NCBI RefSeq assembly: GCF_000612845.1
Contig: NZ_CCAT010000083.1
Span: forward strand, 248,001-312,000
Length of the DNA: 64,000 nt
From: Clostridium ihumii AP5
GTDB lineage: Bacteria; Bacillota; Clostridia; Clostridiales; Clostridiaceae
Direction of reading: 5' to 3'
Shown here: piece by piece, positions 8,179-18,496 of the stretch
How positions within the stretch are numbered: position 1 is the first letter of the stretch
Layout: each line of letters starts with the position of its first letter
The notes under the pieces: model-generated
Database searches by the model: none
Told to the model about the DNA's origin: nothing
Seen by the model: the letters and a program-made list of their open reading frames with translations, nothing else
Translations under genes and position numbers: made by a program

Positions 8179-9177
8179 TTAGATAAGTTTCTTTTCTATA
8201 AAACATTCTGCTATTTGAATAGCATTAAGAGCTGCACCTTTTCTTATATTATCAGCTACAACCCAAATGTTAAGTCCGTTGTCTAAACTAAAATCTCTTC
8301 TTATTCTACCAACATAAACTTCATCTTTTCCAGCGATGTCTATAGGCATAGGATATATATTATTACTAATATCATCTTTTAAAACTATACCATTAGAAGA
8401 ATTATATAAATTAAAAATATCTTCTATATTAAATGAAGTTTTAAGTTCGATATTTATACTTTCGCTGTGACCATGATACACAGGAACTCTTACTGTAGTA
8501 GCTGTAATTTTTAATGCATCATCATGAAATATTTTTTTTGTTTCATTAATCATTTTCATTTCTTCTTTAGTGTAGCCATTATCTAAAAATGAATCTATTT
8601 GAGGTATTACATTAAAAGCTATAGGTGAAGTGAATTTTTGAGGAGCTTTACCAGTAACACCTTCTTCTAAATCTTTAAATCCTCCCATACCGGCTCCTGA
8701 AACAGCTTGATAAGTGGAGTAAATAATTCTATTTATACCATAATTATCATAAAGTGGCTTAAGTGCAACCATTGCTTGGATAGTTGAACAGTTGGGGTTA
8801 GCTATTATTCCTTTGTGATTTAATATATCATCACCATTAACTTCAGGAACAACTAATGGAACATTAGGATCCATTCTAAATGCGCTACTATTGTCAATTA
8901 CTATTGCACCATATTTAACAAAAATTTTTGCAAAAGCTAAACTAGTATCTCCACCAGCTGAAAAAAGAGCAAAATCTATTTTTTTATTTTTAATATTATC
9001 TTCATTTAATTCTTCAACTGTTATATCTGTATTTTTGAACTTTAATATACTTCCTGCAGATCTAGAAGAAGAAAAAAAGTAAATATTATTAATTGGAAAA
9101 TTCCTTTCTTCTAATATACTTATAAATTGTCTACCTACCATTCCAGTAGCACCTACTACAGCAACGTTATAACTCAA
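8179..9177 (-). CDS. asd: Aspartate-semialdehyde dehydrogenase
   Basis: 332 residues. The N-terminal NADP-binding motif is VVGATGMVGRQ, the active-site Cys130 is in NPNCSTIQ, and later come the SGAGMGG and VRVPVYHGHSE blocks with the proton-relay His. It reduces aspartyl phosphate to aspartate semialdehyde, the branch point to lysine, threonine and methionine. The start is most likely the TTG at 9177 (MSYNVAVVGATG), about 7 bases after AAGGAG; a GTG at 9186 overlaps that ribosome site and is unlikely. It is first in the asd-dapA-dapB order. I saw no lysine riboswitch or T-box upstream. Confidence 0.94.
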   Translation of the reverse strand: MSYNVAVVGATGMVGRQFISILEERNFPINNIYFFSSSRSAGSILKFKNTDITVEELNEDNIKNKKIDFALFSAGGDTSLAFAKIFVKYGAIVIDNSSAFRMDPNVPLVVPEVNGDDILNHKGIIANPNCSTIQAMVALKPLYDNYGINRIIYSTYQAVSGAGMGGFKDLEEGVTGKAPQKFTSPIAFNVIPQIDSFLDNGYTKEEMKMINETKKIFHDDALKITATTVRVPVYHGHSESINIELKTSFNIEDIFNLYNSSNGIVLKDDISNNIYPMPIDIAGKDEVYVGRIRRDFSLDNGLNIWVVADNIRKGAALNAIQIAECFIEKKLI

Positions 9178-9570
9178 AACAATCACTCCTTAAAAATTTT
9201 TAAAACATTATCTTAATATAATATGAAATAAAATTAAATTATATCAATTTTATTATATATGGAAATAAGGTACAAAATAAATGTTAAATATAAAAATTTA
9301 GCACTTTAATTAATAAAATTAATTTTGAAACATATTTTATATTATTACCATAAATTCACTAAAATAAAATAAATTTAAAATCATTATAAAAACTGAAAAT
9401 CTTATACTAATATTATATTTTAAATTTTTACCATGAATATATCTAAAAAGTGCTTAAAACATAGTAAAAAATGCTAATGGATATATTGCTAAGAAGAATT
9501 TTGTAATATTTATTTATATTATAAGTTTTCAATTTTAAATGACATTTTATTAAATAATAAATCTAGAATT

Positions 9571-9809
9571 GCAAGTTATTTCCATTGTAATATTGGGAAT
9601 CAATTAAGAACTAAGAAGTAAGAGTGAAAAGTTAGGGTATATATTACTCACTTTGTTCCTAATATCTAAAATAGAAACACATAAAAACTAATTTTATGTA
9701 GTCTTTAACTAATTTGCTTTGTAAATTATTATAGGGATTGATTGAAAAACTAATACTTCAGTTTTATTCTTCGCTGTTCATCGTTAATTTTTGTACAACA
9801 CTTTAAATT
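9571..9809 (-). repeat. Dispersed non-coding repeat, copy B (inverted, divergent)
   Basis: Read on the minus strand this shares with copy C a left flank AAAGTGTTGTACAAAAATTAA, then AATAAAACTGAAG, the TTTACAAAGCAAATTAGTTAA core, TTAGGAACAAAGTGAGTAAT and a right flank ATTCCCAATATTACAATGG. In place of the TTAACAATTAACA-type ends it has a CTAACTTTTCACTCTTACT end like that of copy D. It is clearly homologous but more diverged (by eye 65-75%). It occupies part of the 1.3-kb gap between asd and the first oppA. Confidence 0.65.
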
Positions 9810-10215
9810 GTTCTTTCTAAATTGAGATAAGAGTAATTGCATTTTAAATTTATATTCTTATATAAAGGTGTATTATTTGCAATTAATAATTTGTCGCTAT
9901 ATATTTATAAAAAAATTAAAAAATGAAGTGAGAATATTAAATTATGTATATATCATATATATAATTTATATGAATAAAATATACAAAATAAACTGAAATA
10001 TAAAACTTAGTATACGTATTCATTCAATTTAATAAAAAATCTTATCAATGTAAAATATCAGCAGAGCAAAATGCTAAGTTTGAAATATTCACACAATGTT
10101 AATAAAATATACCATAAAAATGAAGAAATATAAGAAAAAGATTAATTAAATGTGAAAAAAATGAAAAAAGTATTAAAAAATGTAATAAACAACAAACAAA
10201 TAAAACCAAAATTGT

Positions 10216-10244
10216 TTGACAATTGAAAAGCTATATGATAATAT
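10216..10244 (+). promoter_or_regulatory. Sigma-A promoter of oppABCDF
   Basis: TTGACA (10216-10221), 17-base spacer, TAATAT (10239-10244). This is the best promoter in the long gap before oppA and implies an untranslated leader of about 220 bases. The rest of 9810-10442 is AT-rich with nothing else I recognise. Confidence 0.7.
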
Positions 10245-10469
10245 TAAAAAAATAAAATTTTTAATAATTTTATTTGAATTAATAAAAAGTTAAGTATGAA
10301 AGTTTGCAAAAAATAAAAATCAAAATTTAGTTATTTGTTAAATTTTGAATTGCAATTATTTAGTTTAAATTTTAAAAGATATTATATAGGGAAAATGAAT
10401 TGTCTAAAAATTCAAAATTAAAAAATAATTAGGGTTTAATTTTTGCATTCTAATAGGGGGAATAAGAAA

Positions 10470-12161
10470 ATGAAAAGCAAAAGAATGTTGTCAACATTAT
10501 TAACAGTGTCATTAGTAGCTTCAATGGCATTAGTGGGTTGTGGAGGAAATAATAGCTCTGCTACAGCTGCTGATGGAGAAAGTACAGGAGAAAATGGTAT
10601 TGATAAAGAACAATACTTAAATGTTTTAACAAAGGAGCCAAAAACTCTAGATGTATCTAAAGCAACTGATTCGTATGCTTCAGATATTCTTGTGGATGCA
10701 ATGGATGCATTAACAAGAATGGAGAAAAAAGGAGATGGACCTGAAGAACCAGCTCCAGCAGCGGCAGAAAGTTGGAAAACTTCAGAAGATGGTTTAACAT
10801 GGACATTTAAAATAAGAGAACATAATTGGAGTGATGGAAAACCTGTAACAGCTAAGGATTTTGAATATTCATTAAAAAGGACAGTAAAGCCTGAAACAGC
10901 ATCACAGTATGCATTTTTACTATTTCCAATAAAGAATGCGGAAGCAATAAATTCAGGAAAGATGAAAATTGATGATTTAGGTGTAAAAGCAATAGATGAT
11001 CATACATTAGAATTTACTCTAGAAAATCCATGTGCATATTTTTTAAATTTAACTTATTTTAAAGTTATGCAACCACAAAGACAAGACATAGTTGAAAAGT
11101 ATGGAGACACATATGGTTCAGATGCAAATACCTTAATATTTAACGGACCATTTAAAATTACTGAGTGGTCTCATGATCATCAAGTAGTTCTTGAAAAGAA
11201 TGAAGAATATTGGGATAAAGATAAGGTTAAATTAGATAAAATTACAATGAGAATAATAAAAGAAGAGCCGTCTAGAATGGCTGAACTTCAAAATGGTACA
11301 TTAGATACAGCTGGAGTAACTAAACCAGAATGGATTAAGAAAATGGATGAAACAGGAAATTTCAATGTAATAAATGCTTATGATGGAGCTACAACATATC
11401 AAATATTTAATACACAAGATAAGTATATGAAAAATGCAAAGATAAGAAAGGCATTTATAATAGCATCTGATAGAGAGGGTTCTGTTAGTACATTATTTAA
11501 AGGAATGGCTGAACCTGCTAATGCTTGGTGTCCACCAGCAGTTAAAGCTGGAGAAAAGACTTTTAGAGAGCAATCAGAGGATTGGATTACAAAATTAAAA
11601 GAAGAAAATCCTGATCCTAAAGAGTTGTTAAAAGAAGGTTTAAAAGAAGAAGGATTAGATCCAGATCCAGCAAAGCATACATTTAAATACTTACAGTCTG
11701 GAACAAGTGCTAGTGATAAAGAATTTGCAGATTTTGCTCAACAAAACTTTACTAAAGTTTTAGGAGTTCAAATAATAGCTGAATTAGCAGATTTCCCTAC
11801 ATTCCAAAAGAGAACTGAAAGTATGGATTTCCAAATAGCTGGTCAAGGATGGACAGGTGACTATAATGACCCAAGAACATTCTTTGATTTGTTTTTAAGC
11901 AATTCAGGATTATCTCATACTGGTTGGAAAAGTGAAAAATATGATGAAATAATAGCTAAAACTGAAAAAACTATGGATCAAACTGAAAGAGCAAAATTAT
12001 TTAAAGAAGCAGAAAAAATGCTTATATATGATGAGGGAATTATTTCACCACAAGTTTATAGAAAAAGAAATACTTATGTTGCAAAATATGTTAAGGACAT
12101 GATGTATCCATTATTTGGTTCTAATGAATACAAATATGTTTATACTTCAGGTAGAAAATAA
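10470..12161 (+). CDS. oppA: Oligopeptide ABC transporter substrate-binding lipoprotein, copy 1
   Basis: 563 residues of the SBP_bac_5 (OppA/DppA) family. The lipoprotein signal peptide is MKSKRMLSTLLTVSLVASMA followed by LVGC with the lipidated Cys about residue 24. The usual order of blocks follows: EPKTLDVSKATDS, WTFKIREHNWSDGKPVTAKDF, NGPFKITEWSHD and the C-terminal FFDLFLSNSG. The protein would be anchored outside the membrane and deliver peptides to OppBC. I chose ATG 10470, 8 bases after AGGGGGA; the upstream in-frame TTG (10443) would spoil the signal peptide. It is the only one of five paralogues directly joined to the permease genes, separated from oppB by a stem-loop. Confidence 0.93.
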   Translation: MKSKRMLSTLLTVSLVASMALVGCGGNNSSATAADGESTGENGIDKEQYLNVLTKEPKTLDVSKATDSYASDILVDAMDALTRMEKKGDGPEEPAPAAAESWKTSEDGLTWTFKIREHNWSDGKPVTAKDFEYSLKRTVKPETASQYAFLLFPIKNAEAINSGKMKIDDLGVKAIDDHTLEFTLENPCAYFLNLTYFKVMQPQRQDIVEKYGDTYGSDANTLIFNGPFKITEWSHDHQVVLEKNEEYWDKDKVKLDKITMRIIKEEPSRMAELQNGTLDTAGVTKPEWIKKMDETGNFNVINAYDGATTYQIFNTQDKYMKNAKIRKAFIIASDREGSVSTLFKGMAEPANAWCPPAVKAGEKTFREQSEDWITKLKEENPDPKELLKEGLKEEGLDPDPAKHTFKYLQSGTSASDKEFADFAQQNFTKVLGVQIIAELADFPTFQKRTESMDFQIAGQGWTGDYNDPRTFFDLFLSNSGLSHTGWKSEKYDEIIAKTEKTMDQTERAKLFKEAEKMLIYDEGIISPQVYRKRNTYVAKYVKDMMYPLFGSNEYKYVYTSGRK

Positions 12162-12178
12162 GCATATTAAAAAATAAA

Positions 12179-12207
12179 ATTGCAACGAACTGTTAGTTCG
12201 TTGCAAT
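12179..12207 (+). terminator. Stem-loop between oppA and oppB (attenuator or mRNA stabiliser)
   Basis: Perfect 13-bp stem (12179-12191 / 12195-12207) with a 3-base loop. It is followed by AACTTTATATT and not a true T-run, so read-through into oppB is expected. Such intercistronic hairpins commonly leave the binding-protein mRNA in excess over permease mRNA. Confidence 0.65.
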
Positions 12208-12236
12208 AACTTTATATTAAATGGAGGGATGATGTG

Positions 12237-13172
12237 ATGTTAAAATTTATTTTAAAAAGATTCGGGTATATGATTGTAACACTTTTTATTGCAATTACGA
12301 TTACGTTTATGTTAATTCATACTATACCTGGAGATCCACTAGCTGCAATGGCTAGAAATTTACCGCCACAAATAAAAGCAAACTATTATGAACAACATGG
12401 ATTAAATAAGCCAGTTATTGTTCAATATCAAAAATTCCTTGAAAATTTAATAGTACATCGTAGCTTGGGTGAATCATTAGCTTATCCAGGAAGAGATATA
12501 GCTAAAACTATAGGAGAACATGCACCTATTTCAGCAAGAATAGGTATACAAGCAGTTGCTCTTGGATTTACTATAGGAGTTATATTGGGAATTGTGGCAG
12601 CATTTAATAGGGGGAAATGGCCAGACTATTTAGTTATGTTCATAGCAATACTAGGAATTTCAGTTCCGGGATTTGTTGTAGCATCTTTATTACAATTAGG
12701 ATTTACTGTACACCTTAGATGGTTTCCAACTACAGGATGGGGAACATTTAAACATACAGTATTGCCTAGTATAGCAGCAGCATTTGGAGGAATTGCTACT
12801 TATGCAAGATATATGAGAGCAAATTGTTTGGATGTAATAGGACAAGATTATGTAATTACAGCTAAGGCTAAAGGTGTTTCTAAATTAAGTTTAATATGGA
12901 AACATATTATCAGAAATGCAATATTACCAGCAATAACAATTTTAGGACCACAATTAGCTATGATTTTCGTAGGTGGATTTGTTATTGAAACTATATTTGC
13001 AATACCTGGACTTGGACAATATTTAGTTTCAGCTATAAATGATAGAGATTATCCTATGGTTATGGGACAAACAATGTTTATATCAACATTACTTATAGTA
13101 TCATTATTTGTAGTTGATATAGTATATGGATTAGTTGATCCAAGAATAAGAGTATCTAAAGGAAGTAGATAG
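12237..13172 (+). CDS. oppB: Oligopeptide ABC transporter permease OppB
   Basis: 311-residue inner-membrane permease of the binding-protein-dependent transport family. About six membrane segments start with RFGYMIVTLFIAITITFMLI and the conserved HTIPGDP loop. The cytoplasmic EAA motif region (DYVITAKAKGVSKLSLIWKH) docks to the OppD/F ATPases, and the C-terminus is ETIFAIPGLGQYLVSAI. The ATG at 12237 sits 8 bases after GGAGGG; a GTG one codon earlier is possible. It pairs with OppC. The following gene starts 12 bases downstream. Confidence 0.94.
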   Translation: MLKFILKRFGYMIVTLFIAITITFMLIHTIPGDPLAAMARNLPPQIKANYYEQHGLNKPVIVQYQKFLENLIVHRSLGESLAYPGRDIAKTIGEHAPISARIGIQAVALGFTIGVILGIVAAFNRGKWPDYLVMFIAILGISVPGFVVASLLQLGFTVHLRWFPTTGWGTFKHTVLPSIAAAFGGIATYARYMRANCLDVIGQDYVITAKAKGVSKLSLIWKHIIRNAILPAITILGPQLAMIFVGGFVIETIFAIPGLGQYLVSAINDRDYPMVMGQTMFISTLLIVSLFVVDIVYGLVDPRIRVSKGSR

Positions 13173-13184
13173 GGGGGATAGTGC

Positions 13185-14129
13185 ATGGCTGAATTATCAA
13201 AAGAGAAGTTTAAAATTATTGGTTGTGATGAGAGTAAGTCTAATGAAATTTTGAGACCGAGTATAACTTATTGGCAAGATGCATGGAGAAGATTAAAACA
13301 AAATAAAGTTGCAATATTTTCACTTTGTATATTAATTTTTATGGTTATAATGGTTGCCATAGGACCAGCATTAGGAAAGGCTATATCTGGTGTGAGTTTT
13401 GAAATTACAAATAATGATTTAATAAATCAAGGCCCAAGTTCTAAATATTGGTTTGGAACTGATCAATTGGGTAGAGATACATTTGGAAGAGTTTGGAAAG
13501 GTGGAAGAATATCTATATTTATAGGTATTGTTGGAGCAATAATTGATACAGTTATTGGTGCTATCTATGGAGGTGTATCTGGATTTAAGGGTGGTCTTGT
13601 AGATGATATAATGATGAGAATAGTAGAAATATTAGCTAGTATTCCATATTTAATAATAGTAATTCTTATTTCTTTCTATTTTAAAAGTGATAAAAGTAAT
13701 AGTTCATTAATGCCATTGATAGTTGCTATGACAATTACAGGTTGGACTGGTATGGCTAGACTTGTAAGAGGACAATTACTACAAATAAAAGAACAAGAAT
13801 ATGTGCTTGCAGCTAAAGCTCTTGGTGCTAGTTCATCAAGAATAATAGCAAGACATTTAATACCAAACACTATAGGCGTTATGATTGTTGCTATAACTTT
13901 TGATGTTCCAGGTCTTATTTTCTCAGAAGCATTCTTAAGTTATATTGGATTAGGTGTACAATCACCAAACACAAGTTGGGGAGCTTTATCATCAGCAGCA
14001 CAACAAAACTTGATATTCTATCCAGAGCAGCTATTATTCCCAGCACTTGCGATTTCGCTTACGGTTTTATCATTCCAACTTCTTGGAGATGGACTTAGAG
14101 ATGCTCTAGATCCGAAACTACGTCAGTAA
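13185..14129 (+). CDS. oppC: Oligopeptide ABC transporter permease OppC
   Basis: 314-residue permease partner of OppB. It has a cytoplasmic N-terminus, the OppC-type first membrane helix (VAIFSLCILIFMVIMVAIGP), the conserved WFGTDQLGRDTFGRVWKGGR loop, an EAA motif (EYVLAAKALGASSSRIIARH) and the C-terminal block FLSYIGLGVQSPNTSWGAL. Strong AGGGGGG precedes ATG 13185. It lies in a tight operon with oppB and oppD (16 bases). Confidence 0.95.
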   Translation: MAELSKEKFKIIGCDESKSNEILRPSITYWQDAWRRLKQNKVAIFSLCILIFMVIMVAIGPALGKAISGVSFEITNNDLINQGPSSKYWFGTDQLGRDTFGRVWKGGRISIFIGIVGAIIDTVIGAIYGGVSGFKGGLVDDIMMRIVEILASIPYLIIVILISFYFKSDKSNSSLMPLIVAMTITGWTGMARLVRGQLLQIKEQEYVLAAKALGASSSRIIARHLIPNTIGVMIVAITFDVPGLIFSEAFLSYIGLGVQSPNTSWGALSSAAQQNLIFYPEQLLFPALAISLTVLSFQLLGDGLRDALDPKLRQ

Positions 14130-14145
14130 TAAGGGGGGGACAGTA

Positions 14146-15189
14146 ATGGAAAAAAGAGGAAAAACAGAAAGAATATTAGATATCAAAGACTTAAGAGTTT
14201 CGTTCCATACTTATGCTGGCGAAGTTCAATCAGTAAGAGGGACAACTTTTCATTTAAATAAAGGAGAAACTTTAGCTGTTGTTGGTGAGTCAGGATGTGG
14301 AAAGACAGTAACATCAAAAGCTATAATGAGATTATTACCAGAACCTATGCCAGCAGAAATAAAAGAAGGTTCACAAATAATGTTTGATGGAAAAAATGTA
14401 TTGGATATGAATGAAAAGGAACTTAGAGAACTAAGAGGTTCAGATATTTCAATGATATTCCAAGATCCTATGACATCTTTAAATCCAACTATGATAGTTG
14501 GTAAGCAAATAGCTGAAAGTTTAATTATTCATAGAGGCATGAATAAAAGTGAAGCTATGGCAGAAGCAGTTAAAATGTTAGAGCTTGTTAATATTCCTAA
14601 TGCAGATAAGAGAGCACGTCAATATCCACATGAATTTTCAGGTGGTATGAGACAAAGAGCTATGATAGCTATTGCACTTGCTTGTAATCCTAAGATATTA
14701 ATAGCTGATGAACCTACAACTGCACTAGATGTTACAATTCAAGCACAAATTATGGAATTGATTGGTGAATTACAAGAAAAATTAGGCACTGCTGTTATAT
14801 TGGTAACACATGATTTGGGAGTTGTTGCAGACGTTGCAGATAGAATTCAAGTTATGTATGCAGGTCAAATAATTGAAAGAGGAACAGTAGATGAAATATT
14901 CTACAATCCACAACATCCATATACTTGGGCGCTTTTACAATCAGTTCCAAGACTGGGAACTAAAAACAAAGATGTGCTTTATTCATTACATGGTACACCT
15001 CCGGATTTAATAAAACCACCAGTAGGTTGTCCATTTGCAGCTAGATGTGAATATTGTATGGAAATATGTAAAGAAGCAATGCCAGAAGTTACAGTGTTGA
15101 GTGATACACAAGAAGTATCTTGTTGGCTTAAACATCCTATGGCTCCAAAAGTTGAGGTACCTGAAATATTGAAGAGAGGTGAAATGTAA
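14146..15189 (+). CDS. oppD: Oligopeptide ABC transporter ATP-binding protein OppD
   Basis: 347-residue ABC ATPase. Walker A is GESGCGKT (47-54), then come Q-loop [12 protein letters not shown], signature FSGGMRQR, Walker B ILIADEP and the switch His in LVTHDLG. After about residue 260 is the oligopeptide/dipeptide transporter C-terminal domain with the conserved Cys-rich [15 protein letters not shown], which in related transporters binds an iron-sulfur cluster. It energises peptide import with OppF. RBS AAGGGGGGG precedes the ATG. The stop codon overlaps the oppF start by one base, which suggests translational coupling. Confidence 0.95.
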   Translation: MEKRGKTERILDIKDLRVSFHTYAGEVQSVRGTTFHLNKGETLAVVGESGCGKTVTSKAIMRLLPEPMPAEIKEGSQIMFDGKNVLDMNEKELRELRGSDISMIFQDPMTSLNPTMIVGKQIAESLIIHRGMNKSEAMAEAVKMLELVNIPNADKRARQYPHEFSGGMRQRAMIAIALACNPKILIADEPTTALDVTIQAQIMELIGELQEKLGTAVILVTHDLGVVADVADRIQVMYAGQIIERGTVDEIFYNPQHPYTWALLQSVPRLGTKNKDVLYSLHGTPPDLIKPPVGCPFAARCEYCMEICKEAMPEVTVLSDTQEVSCWLKHPMAPKVEVPEILKRGEM

Positions 15190-16178
15190 TGGCAGAACAA
15201 AAAATTGTAAAACCTAAGGCACAAGAAAAAGAAGTGTTGATAAAGGTTAAAAATTTAAAAAAATATTTTGTTGTTGGAAAAAATGCTGTACTAAAAGCTG
15301 TCGATGATGTTTCATTTGATATATATAAGGGGGAAACTTTAGGACTTGTTGGAGAATCAGGCTGTGGGAAAACAACTTGTGGAAGAACTGTAATGGGACT
15401 TTATGGAGCTACTGATGGAGAAATATTATTTGATGGTCATGATATAAGTAAATTTAATAAAAAAGAGAAAAAAGATTTTACTAGAAGAGCTCAAATAATA
15501 TTCCAAGATCCATATGCTTCATTAAATCCAAGAATGACTGTTGGAGATATAATTGGTGAAGGTATTGATGTTCATGGATTGTATAGTGGTCAAGAGAGAA
15601 CAAATAAAATATTTGAATTATTAAAATTAGTTGGACTTAATAAAGAACATGCGTCAAGATTTCCACATGAGTTCTCAGGTGGACAAAGACAAAGAATTGG
15701 TATAGCTAGAGCACTTGCTATAGAGCCAGATTTTATAGTTTGTGATGAACCTATTTCAGCTCTAGATGTATCAATACAAGCTCAAGTAGTTAATTTACTT
15801 ATAAAATTGCAAAATGAGTTAGGATTAACATATTTATTTATAGCTCATGATTTGTCAATGGTTAAGCATATATCTGATAGAGTAGGAGTTATGTATCTTG
15901 GATCTATGGTAGAACTTGCATCTAGTCATGATTTGTATGATAAACCATTACATCCATATACTCAAGCATTACTTTCTGCAATTCCTATTCCAGATCCAGA
16001 AGCAGTAAGAAGTAAGAATAGGATTCAATTAGAAGGGGAAGTTCCAAGTCCTATAAACCCTAAACCAGGATGTAGATTTGCTGGAAGATGTAGATATGCT
16101 AAACCAATATGTAGTGAAAAGACTCCGAAATTTAAAGAAGTTGAGCCATTGCATTTTGTTGCATGCCATTTAGTTTAG
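15189..16178 (+). CDS. oppF: Oligopeptide ABC transporter ATP-binding protein OppF
   Basis: 329-residue ABC ATPase, partner of OppD. It shows Walker A GESGCGKT (55-62), [15 protein letters not shown], signature [22 protein letters not shown] and IAHDLSMV. The C-terminal Cys block is [20 protein letters not shown] overlap with oppD means coupled translation. It is the last gene of the oppABCDF operon, followed by a strong terminator, so the later oppA copies are transcribed separately. Confidence 0.95.
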   Translation: MAEQKIVKPKAQEKEVLIKVKNLKKYFVVGKNAVLKAVDDVSFDIYKGETLGLVGESGCGKTTCGRTVMGLYGATDGEILFDGHDISKFNKKEKKDFTRRAQIIFQDPYASLNPRMTVGDIIGEGIDVHGLYSGQERTNKIFELLKLVGLNKEHASRFPHEFSGGQRQRIGIARALAIEPDFIVCDEPISALDVSIQAQVVNLLIKLQNELGLTYLFIAHDLSMVKHISDRVGVMYLGSMVELASSHDLYDKPLHPYTQALLSAIPIPDPEAVRSKNRIQLEGEVPSPINPKPGCRFAGRCRYAKPICSEKTPKFKEVEPLHFVACHLV

Positions 16179-16184
16179 AATGAT

Positions 16185-16227
16185 AAAAAACACACTGAAA
16201 TTATTAATAATTTCAGTGTGTTTTTTT
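16185..16227 (+). terminator. Terminator of oppABCDF
   Basis: Uninterrupted 21-bp inverted repeat centred on 16205/16206 containing CACACTGAAATTATT, preceded by six A and followed by a run of T. Very strong rho-independent form. Confidence 0.9.
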
Positions 16228-16720
16228 ATTTATATTTTTGTTTATTAGAGAATAGAAAATTTAGAAGTTGTCTTTCTATATTAAAAAAATGAGCTATTAG
16301 AGGTTTGTTCTGTGTATCTAAATATTATTAGAATAATAAAGTGAGTATAAACAATTTATGTTTGTGCAAAATTTTAATGAAAAGATATTAATAAAAAATG
16401 AATTAAAGAAAGTTATTTTTAATTAAAAATTAAATTAAAATAAAAAAATACTTCAAAACGTGATAAAAACATTCAAAAAAAGACAGAAAATTTAAAAATA
16501 TAAAATATTTTTTATGAAATTATTTCAATATTCATAAAAAGTTAACTTGAAGAAGAATAGAAATCAGTTTAATCTATATACATAAAATAGAATAATAAAA
16601 ATATAAAAAATAGATAAAAGAAATGTTGAATATTGTTTAAATTAAAAGAAAATAGTCTAATCAAGTTACAATATTCTACAAATTTGAATTTAAAATTAAT
16701 AGATTTTAAGGGGGATTATT
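16228..16720. other. A-rich spacer before the second oppA
   Basis: 493 bases, strongly A-rich on the plus strand after 16370. It must contain the promoter of the second oppA copy, but I see no convincing -35/-10 pair. No ORF and no repeat-family match. Confidence 0.4.
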
Positions 16721-18421
16721 ATGAAAAGTAAAAAAATATTATCAGCATTAATTGTTTTATCTTTAGCAACGTCTATTGGATTAGTAGGATGTGGTGAAAA
16801 AAATAATAGTAATGATGGAAATTCAGAATCTGCATCTTCAGATAAGAGTATGGATAAAGATCAACATTTAAATACTATATTAGATCAAGAACCTAAGACA
16901 ATAGATCAATCTAAATCTACAGATTCGTATTCTTCACAAATATTAACTAATATAAGTGAAGGGTTAACTAGATTGGAAGCTGATGAACAAGGTAATACAT
17001 CTATTGAAGCAGCAGGTGCTGAAAGTTGGGAGACATCAGAAGATGGATTAACATGGACTTTTAAAATTAGAGATATGAAATGGTCTAATGGAGATAAGGT
17101 TACAGCAGGAGATTATGAATATGGAATAAAAAGGACAATAAATGCTGAAACAGGATCACAATATGCGTTTCTATTATTTCCAATAAAAAATGCAGAAGCA
17201 GCAAATAGTAAGAAAGTTTCTTTAGATGAAGTTGGAGTTAAGGCTGTAGATGAAAATACTTTAAAAATTACATTAGAAAAACCATGTCCATACTTTCTAA
17301 AACTAACTTATTTTAAAGTTATGCATCCTCAAAATCAAAAATTCGTAGAAGAATGTGGAGAAAGATATGGAAGTGAAGCAGATAAAATGATTTATTGTGG
17401 ACCATATAAGCTAGCAGAATGGTCTCATAATAATAAGTTAGAATTAGAGAAAAATGAAGATTATTGGGATAAGGAAAATGTTAAACTTGATAAGGTTACA
17501 ATGAGAATAATAAAAGAAGAATCATCAAGAATGAATGAACTCTATAATGGATCTTTAGATATGGCTGGGGTTAGTAAACAAGAATGGATTAAAAAGTTGG
17601 ATGAAACAGGAGAATATAAAGTTATTAAGGGATATGATGGTTCTGCAACATACACATATTTTAATCAAAATGATAAGTATTTTAAAAACCAAAAAATAAG
17701 ACAAGCATTTATGCTTGCAGAAGATAGGCAAGGCAGTGTAGACACATTATTTAGGGGATTAGCTGAGCCGGCAATGGCATGGTGTCCACCACAAGTTGCA
17801 GTAGGAGATACTGAGTTTAGAAAAGTTGTAGGAGATGATTTGATATCTAGTATTAAAGAAAAAAATCCAGATCCTAAGGCATTGCTAATAGAAGGATTAA
17901 AAGAAGAAGGATTAGATCCAGACCCATCAAAACATAATATAAAATATCTTCAATCTGGAACAGATGCAAGATCAAAAGAATTTGCAGAGTTTTCTCAACA
18001 AAATTATAAAAATGTTTTAGGTGTAAATATACAACCAGAGTATTGTGAGTGGGCAATATTCCAATCTAGAACTGATCAAATGGATTATCAAATAGCATCT
18101 CAAGCGTGGACAGGAGATTATAATGATCCAAATACATTCTTTGATATGTTCTTATCAAATGCAGGAATTGTTCCAAGCGGTTGGAAAAGCGAAAAATATG
18201 ATAATTTGATAGAAGAAGCTAATAATATAACAGATAATCCAGAAGAAAGAGCTAAAAAGTTCTTAGAAGCTGAAAAGATTTTATTAGATGAAACAGTAAT
18301 ATCACCAGGTGTATGGAGATTTAAAAACACATATGTAAGAAATTATGTTAAAAATTACACACCAAAGATATTTGGAACAGTTGATTTTAAAGGAATGTAC
18401 ATTTCAGGAAGAAATAAATAA
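16721..18421 (+). CDS. oppA: OppA-family oligopeptide-binding lipoprotein, copy 2
   Basis: 566 residues. The lipobox is LVGC (Cys about residue 24) after a hydrophobic signal, then an Asn/Ser/Asp-rich linker and the SBP_bac_5 blocks EPKTIDQSKSTDSYSS, WTFKIRDMKWSNGDKV, CGPYKLAEWSHN and GDYNDPNTFFDMFLSN. It is closely similar to copy 1 over its whole length, including an A-M-A-W-C-P-P segment. RBS AAGGGGGA precedes ATG 16721. It is monocistronic between two terminators. It presumably shares the OppBCDF permease and broadens peptide specificity; this is inference from position and similarity. Confidence 0.9.
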   Translation: MKSKKILSALIVLSLATSIGLVGCGEKNNSNDGNSESASSDKSMDKDQHLNTILDQEPKTIDQSKSTDSYSSQILTNISEGLTRLEADEQGNTSIEAAGAESWETSEDGLTWTFKIRDMKWSNGDKVTAGDYEYGIKRTINAETGSQYAFLLFPIKNAEAANSKKVSLDEVGVKAVDENTLKITLEKPCPYFLKLTYFKVMHPQNQKFVEECGERYGSEADKMIYCGPYKLAEWSHNNKLELEKNEDYWDKENVKLDKVTMRIIKEESSRMNELYNGSLDMAGVSKQEWIKKLDETGEYKVIKGYDGSATYTYFNQNDKYFKNQKIRQAFMLAEDRQGSVDTLFRGLAEPAMAWCPPQVAVGDTEFRKVVGDDLISSIKEKNPDPKALLIEGLKEEGLDPDPSKHNIKYLQSGTDARSKEFAEFSQQNYKNVLGVNIQPEYCEWAIFQSRTDQMDYQIASQAWTGDYNDPNTFFDMFLSNAGIVPSGWKSEKYDNLIEEANNITDNPEERAKKFLEAEKILLDETVISPGVWRFKNTYVRNYVKNYTPKIFGTVDFKGMYISGRNK

Positions 18422-18440
18422 CTAATAAAATATTGAAAAT

Positions 18441-18496
18441 ATTAATAACATAAAAGGCTACAAAATAATTATTTTGTAGCCTTTTATGTTATTAAT
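18441..18496 (+). terminator. 56-base perfect palindrome / terminator after oppA copy 2
   Basis: A 28-bp inverted repeat without spacer (18441-18468 / 18469-18496), containing AAAAGGCTACAAAAT. As RNA it makes a long terminator-like stem whose descending arm includes CCTTTTAT. It lacks a run of more than four T, so efficiency is uncertain. Confidence 0.7.

Noticed and set aside
9187-10215. Lysine riboswitch or T-box upstream of asd
   Set aside because: No T-box core and no lysine-aptamer words on the minus strand; part of the region is repeat copy B.
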